Source: Diphasiastrum complanatum
Lineage: Eukaryota > Streptophyta > Lycopodiopsida > Lycopodiales > Lycopodiaceae
DNA length: 64,000 nucleotides
Assembly: GCA_029204225.1 (NCBI GenBank)
Contig: CM055097.1
Span: 57,159,601-57,223,600, forward strand
Direction: 5' to 3'
Shown: piece by piece, positions 1 to 10,212 of the stretch
Layout: each line of letters opens with the position of its first letter
Position numbering within the stretch: position 1 is the first letter of the stretch
The notes under the pieces: model-generated
Database searches by the model: none
What the model saw: only the letters and a program-made list of their open reading frames with translations
What the model was told of the DNA's origin: nothing
Program-made: the position numbers and the translations under genes

Positions 1-30
1 ATTCTGAAAAAAAAAATAGAAGAATAAATA

Positions 31-445
31 ATTGAGCCGGAAATCCGTCTGCCTAGTGCCCGCGAACTCTGACCCTACAGCTTAGGAGTCTTCATTAACT
101 TTTCAATTTGCTGGGTACAGTACAATACTTAGACTAAGTTATTTCGCAAGAGGATGAGGGAGCAGAGCTTAATACCTCTCTCGCGAACTATAGCAGGGCC
201 CTGTAGTGCCTGGCTACATATTTTTTTGGTTCGAGAGAGGGTGTGGCAGCGATCGGGAAAGCCGACATCTCTCAAGAATGGAACCGACAACTTTGATGAA
301 AGCCCGGTATAAGAAAAATATTACAAGATCAAAAAGTCTTCAAAACCGAGTGCTTAAGAAATATGCAAGATTTTAGACTATAAGGGTTTTTCTTACAAGA
401 AAATGTGCCTCTCACATGTATACATGGCAGGATAAAATACTGCAC
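31..445. repeat. Left arm of duplicated block, copy A
   Basis: This stretch aligns by eye almost base for base with 31384-31797, starting at the shared ATTGAGCCGG and ending near ATAAAATACTGC. It is the left end of a large duplicated block whose main body resumes at about 10838. In copy A the two parts are separated by about 0.5 kb of unshared sequence and the 9.9-kb retroelement at 707-10569. I see no coding capacity. Confidence 0.8.
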
Positions 446-701
446 TTTTTGAAAAATACAGGAAATTTTAGGATTCAATTATCAAAAAATCGGTTTTTTA
501 AGGACAGAGTTCAAGTAATGCCTGTAATTTGAAGCTTGAGCCTTAAGGCATTTGCCAGCTTGTATTATCTAGGCCAGGCCCTAGGGCCCAAGCCTCAAGC
601 CTCAAGGCCCTTGAAACTTGAAGTCTTGAGAATATTGAGTATTGCTACTTGGACAATGGCACATTTAAGATCACTTTAAAATTGAATGCATCTTGCCATG
701 T
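446..701. other. Non-coding spacer before the Ty3 element
   Basis: AT-rich, then rich in CAAGCCTCAAG-like short repeats around 580-630. It has no counterpart in copy B of the duplicated block, where position 31797 continues directly into the minisatellite. I see no gene. Confidence 0.5.
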
Positions 702-706
702 GTCAT
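702..706. repeat. Target site duplication GTCAT, left copy
   Basis: GTCAT directly precedes the 5' LTR start TGTTACGAG. The same five bases follow the 3' LTR at 10570-10574. Five bases is the usual duplication length for Ty3 integrase. Confidence 0.9.
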
Positions 707-1064
707 TGTTACGAGCTCGTAACCAGTGCCGAACCCTAGAGAACACAGATAGGTCAGATACCATAGTCAGGGTCGTGTCCAACGTACATGACCAACAGGG
801 CAAAATAGTGTGAGTAGTGTGCCCCAACACGGTCCATAGCCATGGCGGGCCTAACACAGCCTAGGGACCCTATCAGCAAGATAGGGCCCCCAGTTGGGTC
901 CCGACATGCAGTCGGCCACGTCAGTGACACGTGGCCGACACTTGGCAGTAGCATGCTACCAGTTCTCACTCTGGGCTAGGAGGGGCTTACTCTATATCAG
1001 GGAGTAGGCAAGGTTGGGTGGATCAGTTAGTGTTTGCCCTACTGTGGTGTTAGGATCTATTACA
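707..1064 (+). repeat. 5' LTR of the Ty3 element
   Basis: 358 bp, from TGTTACGAG to GATCTATTACA, so it has the TG...CA ends. It matches 10213-10569 with 16 differences by manual alignment. A TATA-like CTATAT lies near 992, the likely promoter of the element. Small ORFs on the opposite strand of this LTR are shadows. Confidence 0.92.
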
Positions 1065-1065
1065 C

Positions 1066-1077
1066 TGGTATCAGAGC
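1066..1077 (+). other. Primer binding site (initiator Met tRNA type)
   Basis: TGGTATCAGAGC, one base after the 5' LTR. This is the standard plant initiator-Met tRNA primer site for minus-strand cDNA synthesis. It fixes both the LTR end and the element's orientation. Confidence 0.92.
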
Positions 1078-2033
1078 CATCTCCATCCTAGGGAACTCAG
1101 TTTTCAACAGTGGAGAAAGTAGCTAGATTGCTCAGAATTTCTTCGAGTTCTTAGAAAGAAATAGAGGAGGAGACTCGTTGTAGGAACAGTCTCCTACTGA
1201 GGAAATCTTGGTGGATTTACTTGTTTTTTTGACAGAATCCGAACCAGAATTCAAGGGTAGTTCCATCGCTGCAAAATCAGATAATTACTTCTGATTTTTG
1301 AGTGTAAAACACTGTTATCTGAGTGGAATCTCAAGGGGAAAGATTGGCAGATCCATCACTGTATAGACAGCCCTCAACTCTGAAATTTGTATGAAGTTTT
1401 GAGTAGATTATAGCAAGTTCTAATCTGAATTAGTGTAGCAGGGTCAGCGCTGGACAGAGAGGAGAAAAGGTGAAAATTCATCCCTGTTTGTTGAGAATTC
1501 TCAGGAGTTTGAGCTTCAAACTTACTTGCTATAGACTAGCGACCTACAGGCTTGGTCAAATCGAAGATTTGAGGTGATTTTAGAGTTGTAAATTGGACAA
1601 ATCGGGCCAGACAGGTTGTTGTCCAACCAGCGAGGGCAGGGACTTTAAAAATTCTGGATTTCCTTTTGTAAATTTCCGATTTATACTCAGTTTGTTGGAG
1701 CTTCACACCTGAAATCAGATCAGTTAGCTACTCAACTCAAGAACCGGGAAATTTGGCACCATTTTGAAGCTCCAAACTGGCATTTTCCGGGAGAGTAGGT
1801 CTGAAATCTTGGGTAAAAGAGCTGAGAGGGTTTCTCTTCATTCTTTCTTTGGAAGTACAGTCCTCAGAAACAGCTAAGTCATCTTTCCTTTCCCTTGTAT
1901 AGTTGTAAATTAGTCTTTTAGACTTTTTTCCTTCAGAGGTTAAGGTAGGTCTCTTTCAGTTCCGAAGACGACCACTCCTCAGAGACTTGATCAACCCCAG
2001 GAGAGAGGCTTCGACGAACTTGAAACATAAGCC
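1078..2033 (+). other. Untranslated leader of the Ty3 element
   Basis: About 950 bp between primer site and gag, with stops in all frames and no recognisable coding. A leader of this length is normal for plant Ty3 elements. Confidence 0.7.
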
Positions 2034-3050
2034 TTGGCTTACAGAAAAGGTAAGGGACCCATGGAAGTGGAAGAACAGGAACAGTTCGCCGAAGAACTTG
2101 ACGAACTGGTTACCAAGGAGCAGTTTCTCCAATTGGTAACAGAAGTGGATGAACTGAAGTTGGCATTAGCCAATTTCAAGTCCAATGTGGACGACTCGTT
2201 CGCTGAACTCAGAAAATTGATTTTGAGTTCCGCGAAAAAGAGCCTTCCCTCCACTTCTCAGTTATCCCCTTCTCCACTTCCATCAGTTTCAGGTGAGACT
2301 TTACGGTCTCACCCGAGTGTTTTTAAAGATTTAAAACCTCCTACTTTTAATGGGGAAGAGAAGGATAGAAATGCAAATATTCTACAAACCTTCCTCAGCA
2401 AATGGAAGAACATTCATGCTCTTAAACAGACCCCTGACCATTTGCAAGCTATTGAGGCCAGTCTTTCCTTAGGGCCTATGGCCTATAAGTGGTGGTTAAA
2501 TCTCCAGGAGACTGGGCAGACTCCCCGGTCATGGAAAGCTTTTGAAGAGGCTTTCCTAAGAGTATTTCTACCAGAAAATGAACTCGATAGAGCCTGGGAA
2601 GCCTGGGAAAGAATAGTAATGGACAAGTCCTTCATCCAATATATCTCACAGTATCGAGAAGCAATTTTAAAGATTAAAAATATGGATGACTAGAAAATCA
2701 GGGGATTTGTCCCTGGCCTCAAAGATGAGTGTAAAGTAGAGGTCCAGAGAAACTCGCCTACTACCCTTGAACAAGCTCTCAGATATGCTCAAATCTATGA
2801 TGATTCAGTGGGTAGGAAGAGGGCGAGACAACAACCACTTTCTGAGCAGCCTCCTCAGAAAGACTTTCAATCTAAAAAGAAATTTTTAAAAAGAAAGAAA
2901 GAAGATAAATTTAAAGGTGAAGCTCCTCAGAAACGCCCTTTACTCATATAGCCCTTAAAACCAAATGATTTTGAGAAAGCTAAACAAGAACGTTTGTGCT
3001 TTGTGTGTATGGGCAAGGGACACACAGTCAGACAGTGTCCCAAGGGACTA
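2034..3050 (+). pseudogene. gag (capsid-nucleocapsid) of the Ty3 element, broken
   Basis: One reading frame runs from TTG at 2034 (probably a decayed ATG; the first ATG is at 2061) to about 3050, interrupted by TAG at 2691-2693 and 2949-2951. The N-terminal part is acidic and coiled-coil-like. Residues around 95-215 resemble the retrotransposon gag domain, with KWWLNLQETG and WKAFEEAFLRVFLP. After the first stop the frame continues with a basic stretch and then a zinc knuckle at 2997-3038: C-F-V-C, four residues, H, four residues, C. Gag would package element RNA into cytoplasmic particles. The coding frame ends abruptly at the knuckle, where RNase H sequence follows in another frame. Confidence 0.88.
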
Positions 3051-3277
3051 GGTACAGTGCCTATGAAAAGGAACTCTTTTCTATAGTCCATGCCCTTAAG
3101 ACTTGGAGGCATTATTTGTATGGTGCCAACTTTGAGGTCCTGACAGACCATGAGAGTCTCAGATATCTTTGCAATCAACCTGAGCTTAGAGGTCGGAAAG
3201 CTCGTTGGGCAGAGTTGATGCAAGAGTTTGACATGTCTATCAGATATAGGCATGGAAAATTCAATACAGTAGCATAA
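3051..3277 (+). pseudogene. RNase H fragment of Ty3 pol
   Basis: Encodes the second half of a Ty3 RNase H: YSAYEKELFSIVHALKTWRH (with the catalytic Glu), then VLTDHESLRYL with the Asp, then RRKARW-like and RYRHGKFNTVA. The usual ending is NxVADALSR, so the last residues are also eroded. The first catalytic Asp (TDAS motif) is absent because the preceding reverse transcriptase and the start of RNase H are deleted. It joins the gag knuckle out of frame. Compare the fuller copy at 24540-24970. Confidence 0.85.
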
Positions 3278-3834
3278 TGCCTATGATAAACAAGCTGAGT
3301 TTTACTCAGATTCATAATGAGTTACTCGAGTCCTTGAGAGGGAAATGCCAGCATGATGCATTCTTCTCTACTATCTGGAACTCAGTCCAGAACAGACAGT
3401 TACAGACTCCAGAACAAGTTCCTGGGGCTGGTGCCAGTTCATCCAAGAATACGACAGCTTTCATTGAGGATGATGATGAGTCCGAGTATACGTCGTCAGA
3501 TGACGTTGAGGATTCTGAGCCTGTATTACCCAAGCAAACCCCAGCGGTTGAGGGTCAGTTGACTCAAGGATTCAAATGGAAACAATATTCCATTTAGGAT
3601 GAGTACTTGCTCTATAGAGATAGAGTATGTGTCCCCAATTCAGAGGATTATAGGTAGCAGGTCCTATATGAATGTCATGACAATCCTAGTGCGGGACACC
3701 CAAGCATACAGAAGACCTATGAGCTTCTTTGTAGGCAATTTTTTTGACCCAGTATGAAAAAGGACGTCCATCAGTATGTAACTAGTTGCCAGTAGTGTCA
3801 AGTAAACAAAGCAGAGCATTTAAAGACAGGAGGG
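3278..3834 (+). pseudogene. Linker and N-terminal zinc-binding region of Ty3 integrase
   Basis: An acidic linker ORF (3277-3597) is followed by remnants of the H2C2 integrase finger. These read YECHDNPSAGHPSIQKTYEL, then after an in-frame TGA a CxxC-like CQ-stop-CQ. Stops at about 3597, 3655, 3745 and 3795 break it, most explicable as TGG or CAG turned to TAG/TGA. The finger would normally help integrase multimerise and bind cDNA ends. Confidence 0.75.
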
Positions 3835-4432
3835 TTGTTGCATCCCTTAGAAATACCAGCTGGTAAATGGGAGAGTATCTCCATAGATTTTATAGTAGGC
3901 CTGCCTAAAACCCAAAAGGGTAATGATGCTATATGGGTCACAGTTGACCGTATGACCAAAATGGCTCATTTTATTGCAACCAAAACAACCGTTAGAGCTC
4001 CAGAGTTAGCGAGGTTGTTTGTAGACGGGCTATTTAAATTGTACGGTCTACCTTCCGACATAGTCAGCGACCGAGGCAGTAAGTTTACTGGAAATGTTTG
4101 GAGGGCAGTATTCCATCATCTCCATACTAAACTTAATATGAGTACCACCAACCATCCACAGACGGATGGTCAAACAGAATGGGTAAATCAAGTGTTGGAG
4201 GATATGCTTCGTGCATACGTCAGCAAGAAGCAGACTAATTGGGAGGAGTATCTCTCGATATTAGAGTTTGCTTACAACAATACCAAATATTCAGCTACGG
4301 GATACAGCCCATTTATGCTGATGTACGATTTTCAGCCACGCTCACCCATAGCTGTAGGGTTTAAACAAGAAAAAGTTGAAGCAACCAGAAACTTTTTAGA
4401 GGACCTAAACCAGATGATAGAACATGCTACGA
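3835..4432 (+). pseudogene. Integrase catalytic core of the Ty3 element, cut by the nested element
   Basis: An open stretch of 199 codons. Counting from the M at 3835, the DD35E triad is intact: Asp18 (SIDFIVGLP), Asp79 (DIVSDRGSKF) and Glu115 (PQTDGQTEW), with 35 residues between the last two. The conserved NNTKYSATGYSPF follows. This domain would insert element cDNA into the chromosome. The frame continues into the nested LTR at 4433, so residues from there to 4524 are not integrase. The C-terminal part resumes at 9688. Confidence 0.9.
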
Positions 4433-5352
4433 TGTTGTGCCGGCGCCTCAAAGGGCGCTGGGACTTGAGCGGTTTCCCCAACACGCGCTTAAGTCTAACA
4501 TTCATCCATCATGCACTTACGTAAAAGCCAACTCAGAATCGTAACAAGCTTAACCATTCAGACTTAAGAAAACTGGAATCCCAACCAACCCGAAAGCCAA
4601 CTCAGAATCCGTCCCCAAAAGGTAACCAAAGGCAAAGACAAGCCACACATGAAACCCAAGGCATAGTGGTCGCCAAACTGACCAATTGGCATAGCGGCAA
4701 GCTCCATGTCGATGACAGGGACCCTTAGGCGCCAGCGACGCAAAAAGGTTGTAAAAGGGTCCTTCAACTTGGACCAGTCCCGGAGGCGAAACCGAAATGG
4801 TAATCATCCCCAAGGATCAACTTTATTAGATTTGGAAGAGGTTACATTCATACATAGACTGACCGGTCTCGGGGCCACCAACACGTGCTGGGCATTGTGC
4901 CTGGCTCGTGCTGGTAGAGGGAGCTGAGACCTGGCGACTGGATTCCTAGCGCTGGTTGAGCTGCCCAAGTTTCTGTCTGCCGGACTCCCCCCTATAGTTC
5001 TGCTGTGATTCGGCGCACCCCCTCTGGTTTGAAACATAGTGCTTTCTGGTAAAGCACGCTTTTTAGGACTTAGTTTTTATTTTGCTGATTAAGCCTGGCA
5101 AGCCTGGCAGAATCAGTCAAGCTCCCGGACATGGGTCCCGGGAGCCGTCTCGGCGGCCGAATCAACCTGCTTTCCTGACTAGGCCATGACTCGAGCTCCA
5201 GAGCTAGCTCATGACTTTGTGACTACTTGACTGGCTCACCATAGGTCGGAGGCTCAGTCCTTGACATTCTAACTTGCTCTGGGACCTTAGGGAGTGTCAC
5301 CTCTTTGAGTCTTACAGGGCACGCTGGGTGCACCCAAGTCAGCTTTACAACA
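4433..5352 (-). repeat. 3' LTR of the nested element
   Basis: 920 bp, TGTTGTGCC to TTTACAACA on the plus strand. It matches 8767-9687. ORFs on either strand inside it are shadows, and the two LTRs give the same shadow proteins. Confidence 0.92.
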
Positions 5353-5363
5353 TCCTCCCCTCG
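5353..5363 (-). other. Polypurine tract of the nested element
   Basis: The plus strand reads TCCTCCCCTCG, so the minus strand has CGAGGGGAGGA directly before the 3' LTR. This is the usual primer for plus-strand cDNA and confirms minus orientation. Confidence 0.8.
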
Positions 5364-5719
5364 TTTGAGAAAGCTGATGTCCTCATCAGGGCCAAACTAG
5401 AACCTAAGACTCATGGCACGGGCTTAATTCACCAGCCAGACTTTAGTCACATATACAAGGGCACGGGCTTGATTCACCGGCCAAAGGAAACCAACTGTAA
5501 AGCAGAGTAATGATATTGTGTTTTACACCCAGCACAGGAAAAGTGTGGATCTAGTTCACTTACGTAAAACCTGTGTGAAGCTGCTGCACTTAGACATCAA
5601 ACTGAAGCTCACTCCTCAATGAGAAATGCGGCTTACTTTATTAGCATGAAAGAAAAAGGTACTCACGGCTCCCTTAAGCCTCAGATATGTCGTTGTCGTC
5701 GCACATCTGGATGAGTCCC
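5364..5719 (-). other. 3' untranslated part of the nested element
   Basis: About 350 bp between the end of the Gag-Pro frame and the purine tract. No reverse transcriptase, RNase H or integrase motifs are visible in any frame. Confidence 0.6.
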
Positions 5720-7933
5720 CTAGGACTCTAGATATTTCGTTTGGTCGTCCAGGTTGAGCTCCTTGAGCTCTGCATCGACACTTAGATTCACCTTTGACGT
5801 AGAAACTGTAGGCAATGTTGGCTCCATTTGACCTCGCGTCAGTTGGTTTGTCACTGTTGGATGTCTTTCATTAAAAAGGTGAGTTTTCGCTTGGTCACAC
5901 AAGGTGAGCTCTTTGAGCTCTGCATCGGCACTTGAATTCACCTTTGATGTAGAGACTATAGGCAATTTTGGCTCCATTTGTTCCCGTGTCAGCTGGTATG
6001 TCACTGTTGGTTGTCCTTCGTTAAATAGGTGAATGAGATTAGGAGGAATGGTTGGCTCAGGTTCATTTGTGTCGTTCTTTTCTAGTTGGTCCCCTCCCAC
6101 AGCTCTGACGACACAAGGTCTCCTGCCATTATATAATAACACAAGGTTAACCCCTTTTGCCAAGAAGGCTACCACATGTTCGTTAAACCAACTTAATCCC
6201 AAAATAGCGTCGAAGGCATCCATCTTCAAGATTGTGAACGTTAGTCGATTCTTCCAGGCTCCCAGAGAGATTGGTAAGTTGGTTGCCAATCTACAAGTGG
6301 TCATTGTACCTTTCGCGGTCTCCACACAAATAGGAGTCACATTTTCTTCACATTGGATGTCCAATTCTCCTGTGAGTTTTTCTGACAAGTAGTTATGTGA
6401 CGCCCCCAGGTCTACCATGAAGTAAATGATCCTGCCTTGAATACAGCCTTTCAGGTACAATAACTTGGATCCCCTCGCAGGAGTCGCCATAAGATGTTCA
6501 CGATAAGCCGCAAGTGCCCCTATCTGTTGCAAGGCATTCAGGTCAGACTCCGTCAAATCCGTTTCTGGGTCCTCTTCATCATCTTCTTCACCATCTTCTT
6601 GATCAAATGCCTCTCTCTCCATCCTATCAAATCCTTCAATGGCAGCCATGATTTGCTTATTCAATGGTTTGGGGCATGATCTCCAATAGTGACCTTGCTG
6701 ATGACAGTTGAAGCAACGCATGGAACTGCCCACTGTTGGTGAGCTGTTGCTGTGACTAGTCGAAGGTCCAATATTGTTTCTTCTCTGGAACATGTTCCCT
6801 CCATTGTTGCCTTGGTTGCCAAACCCTGTTTTTGTTGGGAATTTATTCACGCTACTCGAGGCTTAGTTGCCATTTGGAACTGAGTCCCCCCTTGAAAAGA
6901 AGCTCGGACTCGGTCTAGATCCACTAAATACTCTTGTTGAGGTTGCGGGAGCAGCTGGTGCCAATGTGCTCTCATAATCACAAACCATTTCAGCCGCTCG
7001 AATAGTTGAATTGAAATCATGGGGCATGTAGCTGTCTATCGCACGTCGGGTCCAGGATTGCATTCCAGACAATAGCTAATGAGTTTTGTCTGCCTCGGAC
7101 ATATCTTCAATAACCCATACACTCTGTCTGAATCTATTGAGGTACTCTCGCAATGACCCTTTCTGTTTGAGCCCCGATAATTCTGTCCTCAATCTCATGT
7201 GTGAATCCTTCGGTATGAACTCCTCTCGTAACGCGGCTTTGAATGCGTCCCATGTTTGAAAATGCATTCCTACCATCCGGTACCAATTTGTAGTGTAGCC
7301 CTCAAAATATTCTAATGCCAAGTCAGTTCTTTCTTCCTCAGGAGTGTTCATTAGACGGAAGTAATGGTCCATGTGAAACAACCAATCTTCCACAACTCGA
7401 ATGTCACGCTCTCCTTTGAAAGTAGGTGGTGCTTTCACTTTGGCAGTCTTTCTTGGGCCCTCCGTGGTTCGCGCTCGTGGTTCTCTTGGTATCTGTGGAG
7501 GAGGCGCCACTGCATTCTCCCTAGTTGCTTCCAACTCTTCAAACCTGGCTTCGAGCTGTGTTAGCCCGTCTCTCATTTCTCTAGCAAGGTTAATTTGGGT
7601 AAGATTCATGGCTCGCAAGGATGTTTGCCATTCTTTCCTTTCGGTTTCTCTATCCTTCTTCACCTCGCTAAGCATAGCCGTCATTGCGCTTGATAAGTAT
7701 TGCTGCATCTTCACTTCAAAGAGGTCCTGTTGTGCCTCTGGCAAGGGTTCATCTCTTGGTGTAGGTTCAGAAGGGCCACCCATCTCTTCATGGAGGGGCA
7801 CCACTGTGGAGTGCATACGCTCTTTCTTTCTCGACTTGGATCTGGTGCCATCTCGATGCATGCGAGAGCTGTATTCTCGAGTCAGCTCTTCTCCGTCCGT
7901 CAGTGCTCGTAACTCTTCAAGATGGTCCTCCAT
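5720..7933 (-). pseudogene. gag-protease polyprotein of the nested element, two stops
   Basis: A single 738-codon frame from ATG at 7933 to the stop at 5720, broken by TAG at 7078-7076 and TAA at 6865-6863. Gag comes first, with charged N-terminus, then the retrotransposon gag domain (EDWLFHMDHYFRL, WDAFKAALREEFIP, GSLREYLNRFR). A perfect CCHC knuckle follows (CFNCHQQGHYWRSC; C46, C49, H54, C59 counted from the M at 6850). An acidic spacer leads to a retropepsin-like domain: MVDLGASHNYL around residue 147, later AILGLSWF. The catalytic Asp-Ser-Gly is Asp-Leu-Gly here, a one-base TCG/TCA to TTG change that would impair the protease. The C-terminus holds two tandem copies of a roughly 48-residue unit. 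Confidence 0.88.
5738..6030 (-). repeat. In-frame tandem duplication in the Gag-Pro C-terminus
   Basis: Two adjacent diverged units of about 140-150 bp. In protein, each has HLFNE, PTVT-QLTR, QMEP-LP-VSTSKVN, then AELKEL. Because the frame is kept, both units lengthen the protein after the protease domain. The divergence of the units suggests the duplication predates this insertion. Confidence 0.85.
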
Positions 7934-8752
7934 TATAGTCAGAGGTGTACTTCCGACAGATTATCGCCTCAATCCTTTTTATATTTGAAGCTCTCCCTTC
8001 TGTCAGCCGGGCCCCACAGCTCTCTTTTCTTCTATATTAAATCAGCTTCAATGAAAATATCCCTTCCTCAAACTTAGCACGCCCACATCACCTGAGAGCC
8101 AAGTAGGAACCAGGTCATTTGTGTCTAAGCAAGCACACGACAAACGGAACATACCAACCAAAGCAAACACAGAGGATCCTTCTCAAGCCACAAACCCCCC
8201 TTGAGACCGGACGTAGGACCTTTGCCTAGCCGCGCCCACACAAATCTATCACAGAATTAGCCCACGGGGAAACATCCATCCAACCATCTGTGCTTTCACC
8301 ATTAAGCAGCACATTGCCTCAGTCACGCCCCACCACTTTTTGGTCGATAGCCCTTATAGCTAAACGATCGGCAGCTATCCCACACCGGCAGCTAACCACC
8401 CGTGCTTTACACCCGAATTCGAGCAGCATCTCTATATCAATGGTTAACCCGTACAGTTCGAATATGTCGCCCCGCACCCCACAAGGTACAGACCGTGCTT
8501 TCACCTACCTAGGCAGCACTTTGCCTCATCCGTCCTACGTGCAGACAGCGCCAGGCCAGAACCGCGAGAACTGACCGTGCTTACACCTCGAGGGCAGCAC
8601 TTTGACTCATCAAGTCCCCCGTTCTGCCGACCACCCCGACCGTGGACGCACCCGTGCTTACACTGTGGGCAGCACCTTGCGCAACGGTTGTCCTGACAAA
8701 TCCCAAAAACGTGGCCATCCCTGTGAGACTTACGTAGCTGACCGGCTAGTCG
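7934..8752 (-). other. Untranslated leader of the nested element
   Basis: About 820 bp between primer site and gag start, without coding. The part at about 8215-8766 is clearly similar to 49620-50172, the leader of a relic with a different LTR. Recurrent GTGCTTTCACC...AGCACTTTGCCTCA-type units occur near 8290, 8500, 8580 and 8650. Confidence 0.75.
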
Positions 8753-8764
8753 GCTCTGATACCA
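8753..8764 (-). other. Primer binding site of the nested element
   Basis: The plus strand reads GCTCTGATACCA, which is TGGTATCAGAGC on the minus strand, two bases inside the LTR at 8767. Initiator-Met tRNA type. Confidence 0.92.
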
Positions 8765-8766
8765 CA

Positions 8767-9687
8767 TGTTGCGCCGGCACCTCAAAGGGCGCTGGGACTT
8801 GAGCGGTTTCCCCAACACGCGCTTAAGTCTAACATTCATCCATCATGTACTTACGTAAAAGCCAACTCAGAATCGTAACAAGCTTAACCATTCAGACTTA
8901 AGAAAATTGGAATCCCAACCAACCCGAAAGCCAACTCAGAATCCGTCCCCAAAAGGTAACCAAAGGCAAAGACAAGCCACACATGAAACCCAAGGCATAG
9001 TGGTCGCCAAACTGACCAATTGGCATAGCGGCAAGCCCCATGTCGATGACAGGGACCCTTAGGCGCCAGCGACGCAAAAAGGTTGTAGTAAGGGTCCTTC
9101 AACTTGGACCAGTCCTGGAGGCGAAACCGAAATGGTAATCATCCCCAAGGATCAACTTTATTAGATTTGGAAGAGGTTACATTCATACATAGACTGACCA
9201 GTCTCGGGGCCACCAACACGTGCTGGGCATTGTGCCTGGCTCGTGCTGGTAGAGGGAGCTGAGACCTGGAGAGTGGATTCCTGGCGCTGGTTGAGCTGCC
9301 CAAGTTTATGTCTACCGGACTCCCCCCTATAGTTCTGCTGTGATTCGGCGCACCCCCTCTGGTTTGAAACATAGTGCTTTCTGGTAAAGCACGCTTTTTA
9401 GGACTTAGTTTTTATTTTGCTGATTAAGCCTGGCAAGCCTGACAGAATCAGTCTGGCTCCCGAACATGGGTCCCGGGAGCCGTCCCGGCGGCCGAATCAA
9501 CCTGCTTTCCTGACTAGGCCATGACTCGAGCTCCAGAGCTAGCTCATGACTTTGTGACTACTTGACTGGCTCACCACAGGTCGGAGGCTCAGTCCTTGAC
9601 ATTCTAACTTGCTCTGGGACCTTAGGGAGTGTCACCCCTTTGAGTCTTATAGGGCACGCTGGGTGCACCCAAGTCAGCTTTACAACA
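8767..9687 (-). repeat. 5' LTR of the nested element
   Basis: 921 bp, TGTTGCGCC to TTTACAACA on the plus strand, about 97.5% identical by eye to 4433-5352. It would carry the promoter on the minus strand. Confidence 0.92.
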
Positions 9688-10201
9688 TACGCGTAGCATT
9701 AAGCAGTCCCAAGATCGAGCCAGGCATTTTGCAGATCCACACAGATGGGATGTGTAGTTCTCCACTGGTGAGAAAGTCTACTTGAGAGTCCCAGTTGACT
9801 CTAAAACCCTCAAATCAGGAGTGTGTGCTAAGTTGTCTCCAAGGTATTGTGGTCCCTTTACCATCAGTAGGTGACTAGGCGAGGTCACCTATGAATTAGA
9901 ACTCCCACACAACAGTAAGGTTTTTCCAGTCTTTCATGTAAGTCAGTTACGAAAAGCCTTAACCAGATCAGACAATCTGGTAGGGGACAGTGTTCTACTT
10001 CTCCCATTGGATCCTCAACAATTTGCACATGAACCAGAGGAGATTCTTGATAGTAGAGAGACGCAGACTCGTCATACTCTATACCGAGAATATCTGGTTA
10101 AGTGGAATGATCAGCCTGTTGAGAATGCCACTTGGGAAAGAGGCAACGTCCTTCGCAAGATTTTTTTAGACTTTGTCTTAGAGGACCAAGACGGTTCTTA
10201 A
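9688..10201 (+). pseudogene. Integrase C-terminus with chromodomain-like tail, Ty3 element
   Basis: This continues the integrase broken at 4432. Readable pieces are KVYLRVPVDSKTLKSG, KLSPRYCGPFTI, YELELPHNSKVFPVFHVSQL and then a chromodomain-like end: EEILDSRETQTRHTLYREYL, VKWNDQPVENATWERGNVL. Stops and at least one frameshift lie in the first 250 bp; the last 65 codons (10007-10201) are open and end in TAA before the purine tract. In chromoviruses this tail is thought to direct insertion to particular chromatin. Confidence 0.85.
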
Positions 10202-10212
10202 GGGGGAGGGAG
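10200..10212 (+). other. Polypurine tract of the Ty3 element
   Basis: AAGGGGGAGGGAG, directly before the 3' LTR start TGTTACGAG. Confidence 0.9.

Larger units (their letters stand above)
4433..9687 (-). mobile_element. Nested non-autonomous LTR retrotransposon (Gag-Pro only), inverted
   Basis: A 5.26-kb element inserted in the host integrase, in opposite orientation. Two LTRs of 920 and 921 bp (4433-5352, 8767-9687) differ at about 22 positions, roughly 2.5%, less than the outer element's LTRs, as nesting requires. The primer site lies beside the right LTR and a purine tract beside the left one, so the element reads on the minus strand. Flanks TACGA (4428-4432) and TACGC (9688-9692) look like a 5-bp target duplication with one change. 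It encodes gag and protease in one frame. Only about 370 bp separate that ORF from the 3' LTR, so reverse transcriptase, RNase H and integrase are absent. It must have used enzymes of another element. Confidence 0.9.

Noticed and set aside
645-969. Minus-strand ORFs over the 5' LTR, repeated at 10178-10475
   Set aside because: They lie wholly within LTRs and recur only because the LTRs are paired.
1066-1077. tRNA gene fragment
   Set aside because: It is the complement of the tRNA 3' end used as a retroelement primer site; no cloverleaf around it. The same applies at 8753, 31136 and 50159.
4550-5037. ORFs in the nested LTR, repeated at 8884-9372
   Set aside because: LTR shadows; no start context, domain or independent conservation.
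6033-6392. Plus-strand ORF of 119 codons
   Set aside because: Antisense shadow of the gag-protease frame.
7401-7988. Plus-strand ORF of 195 codons
   Set aside because: Antisense shadow of the gag domain, whose minus-strand frame carries the real motifs.
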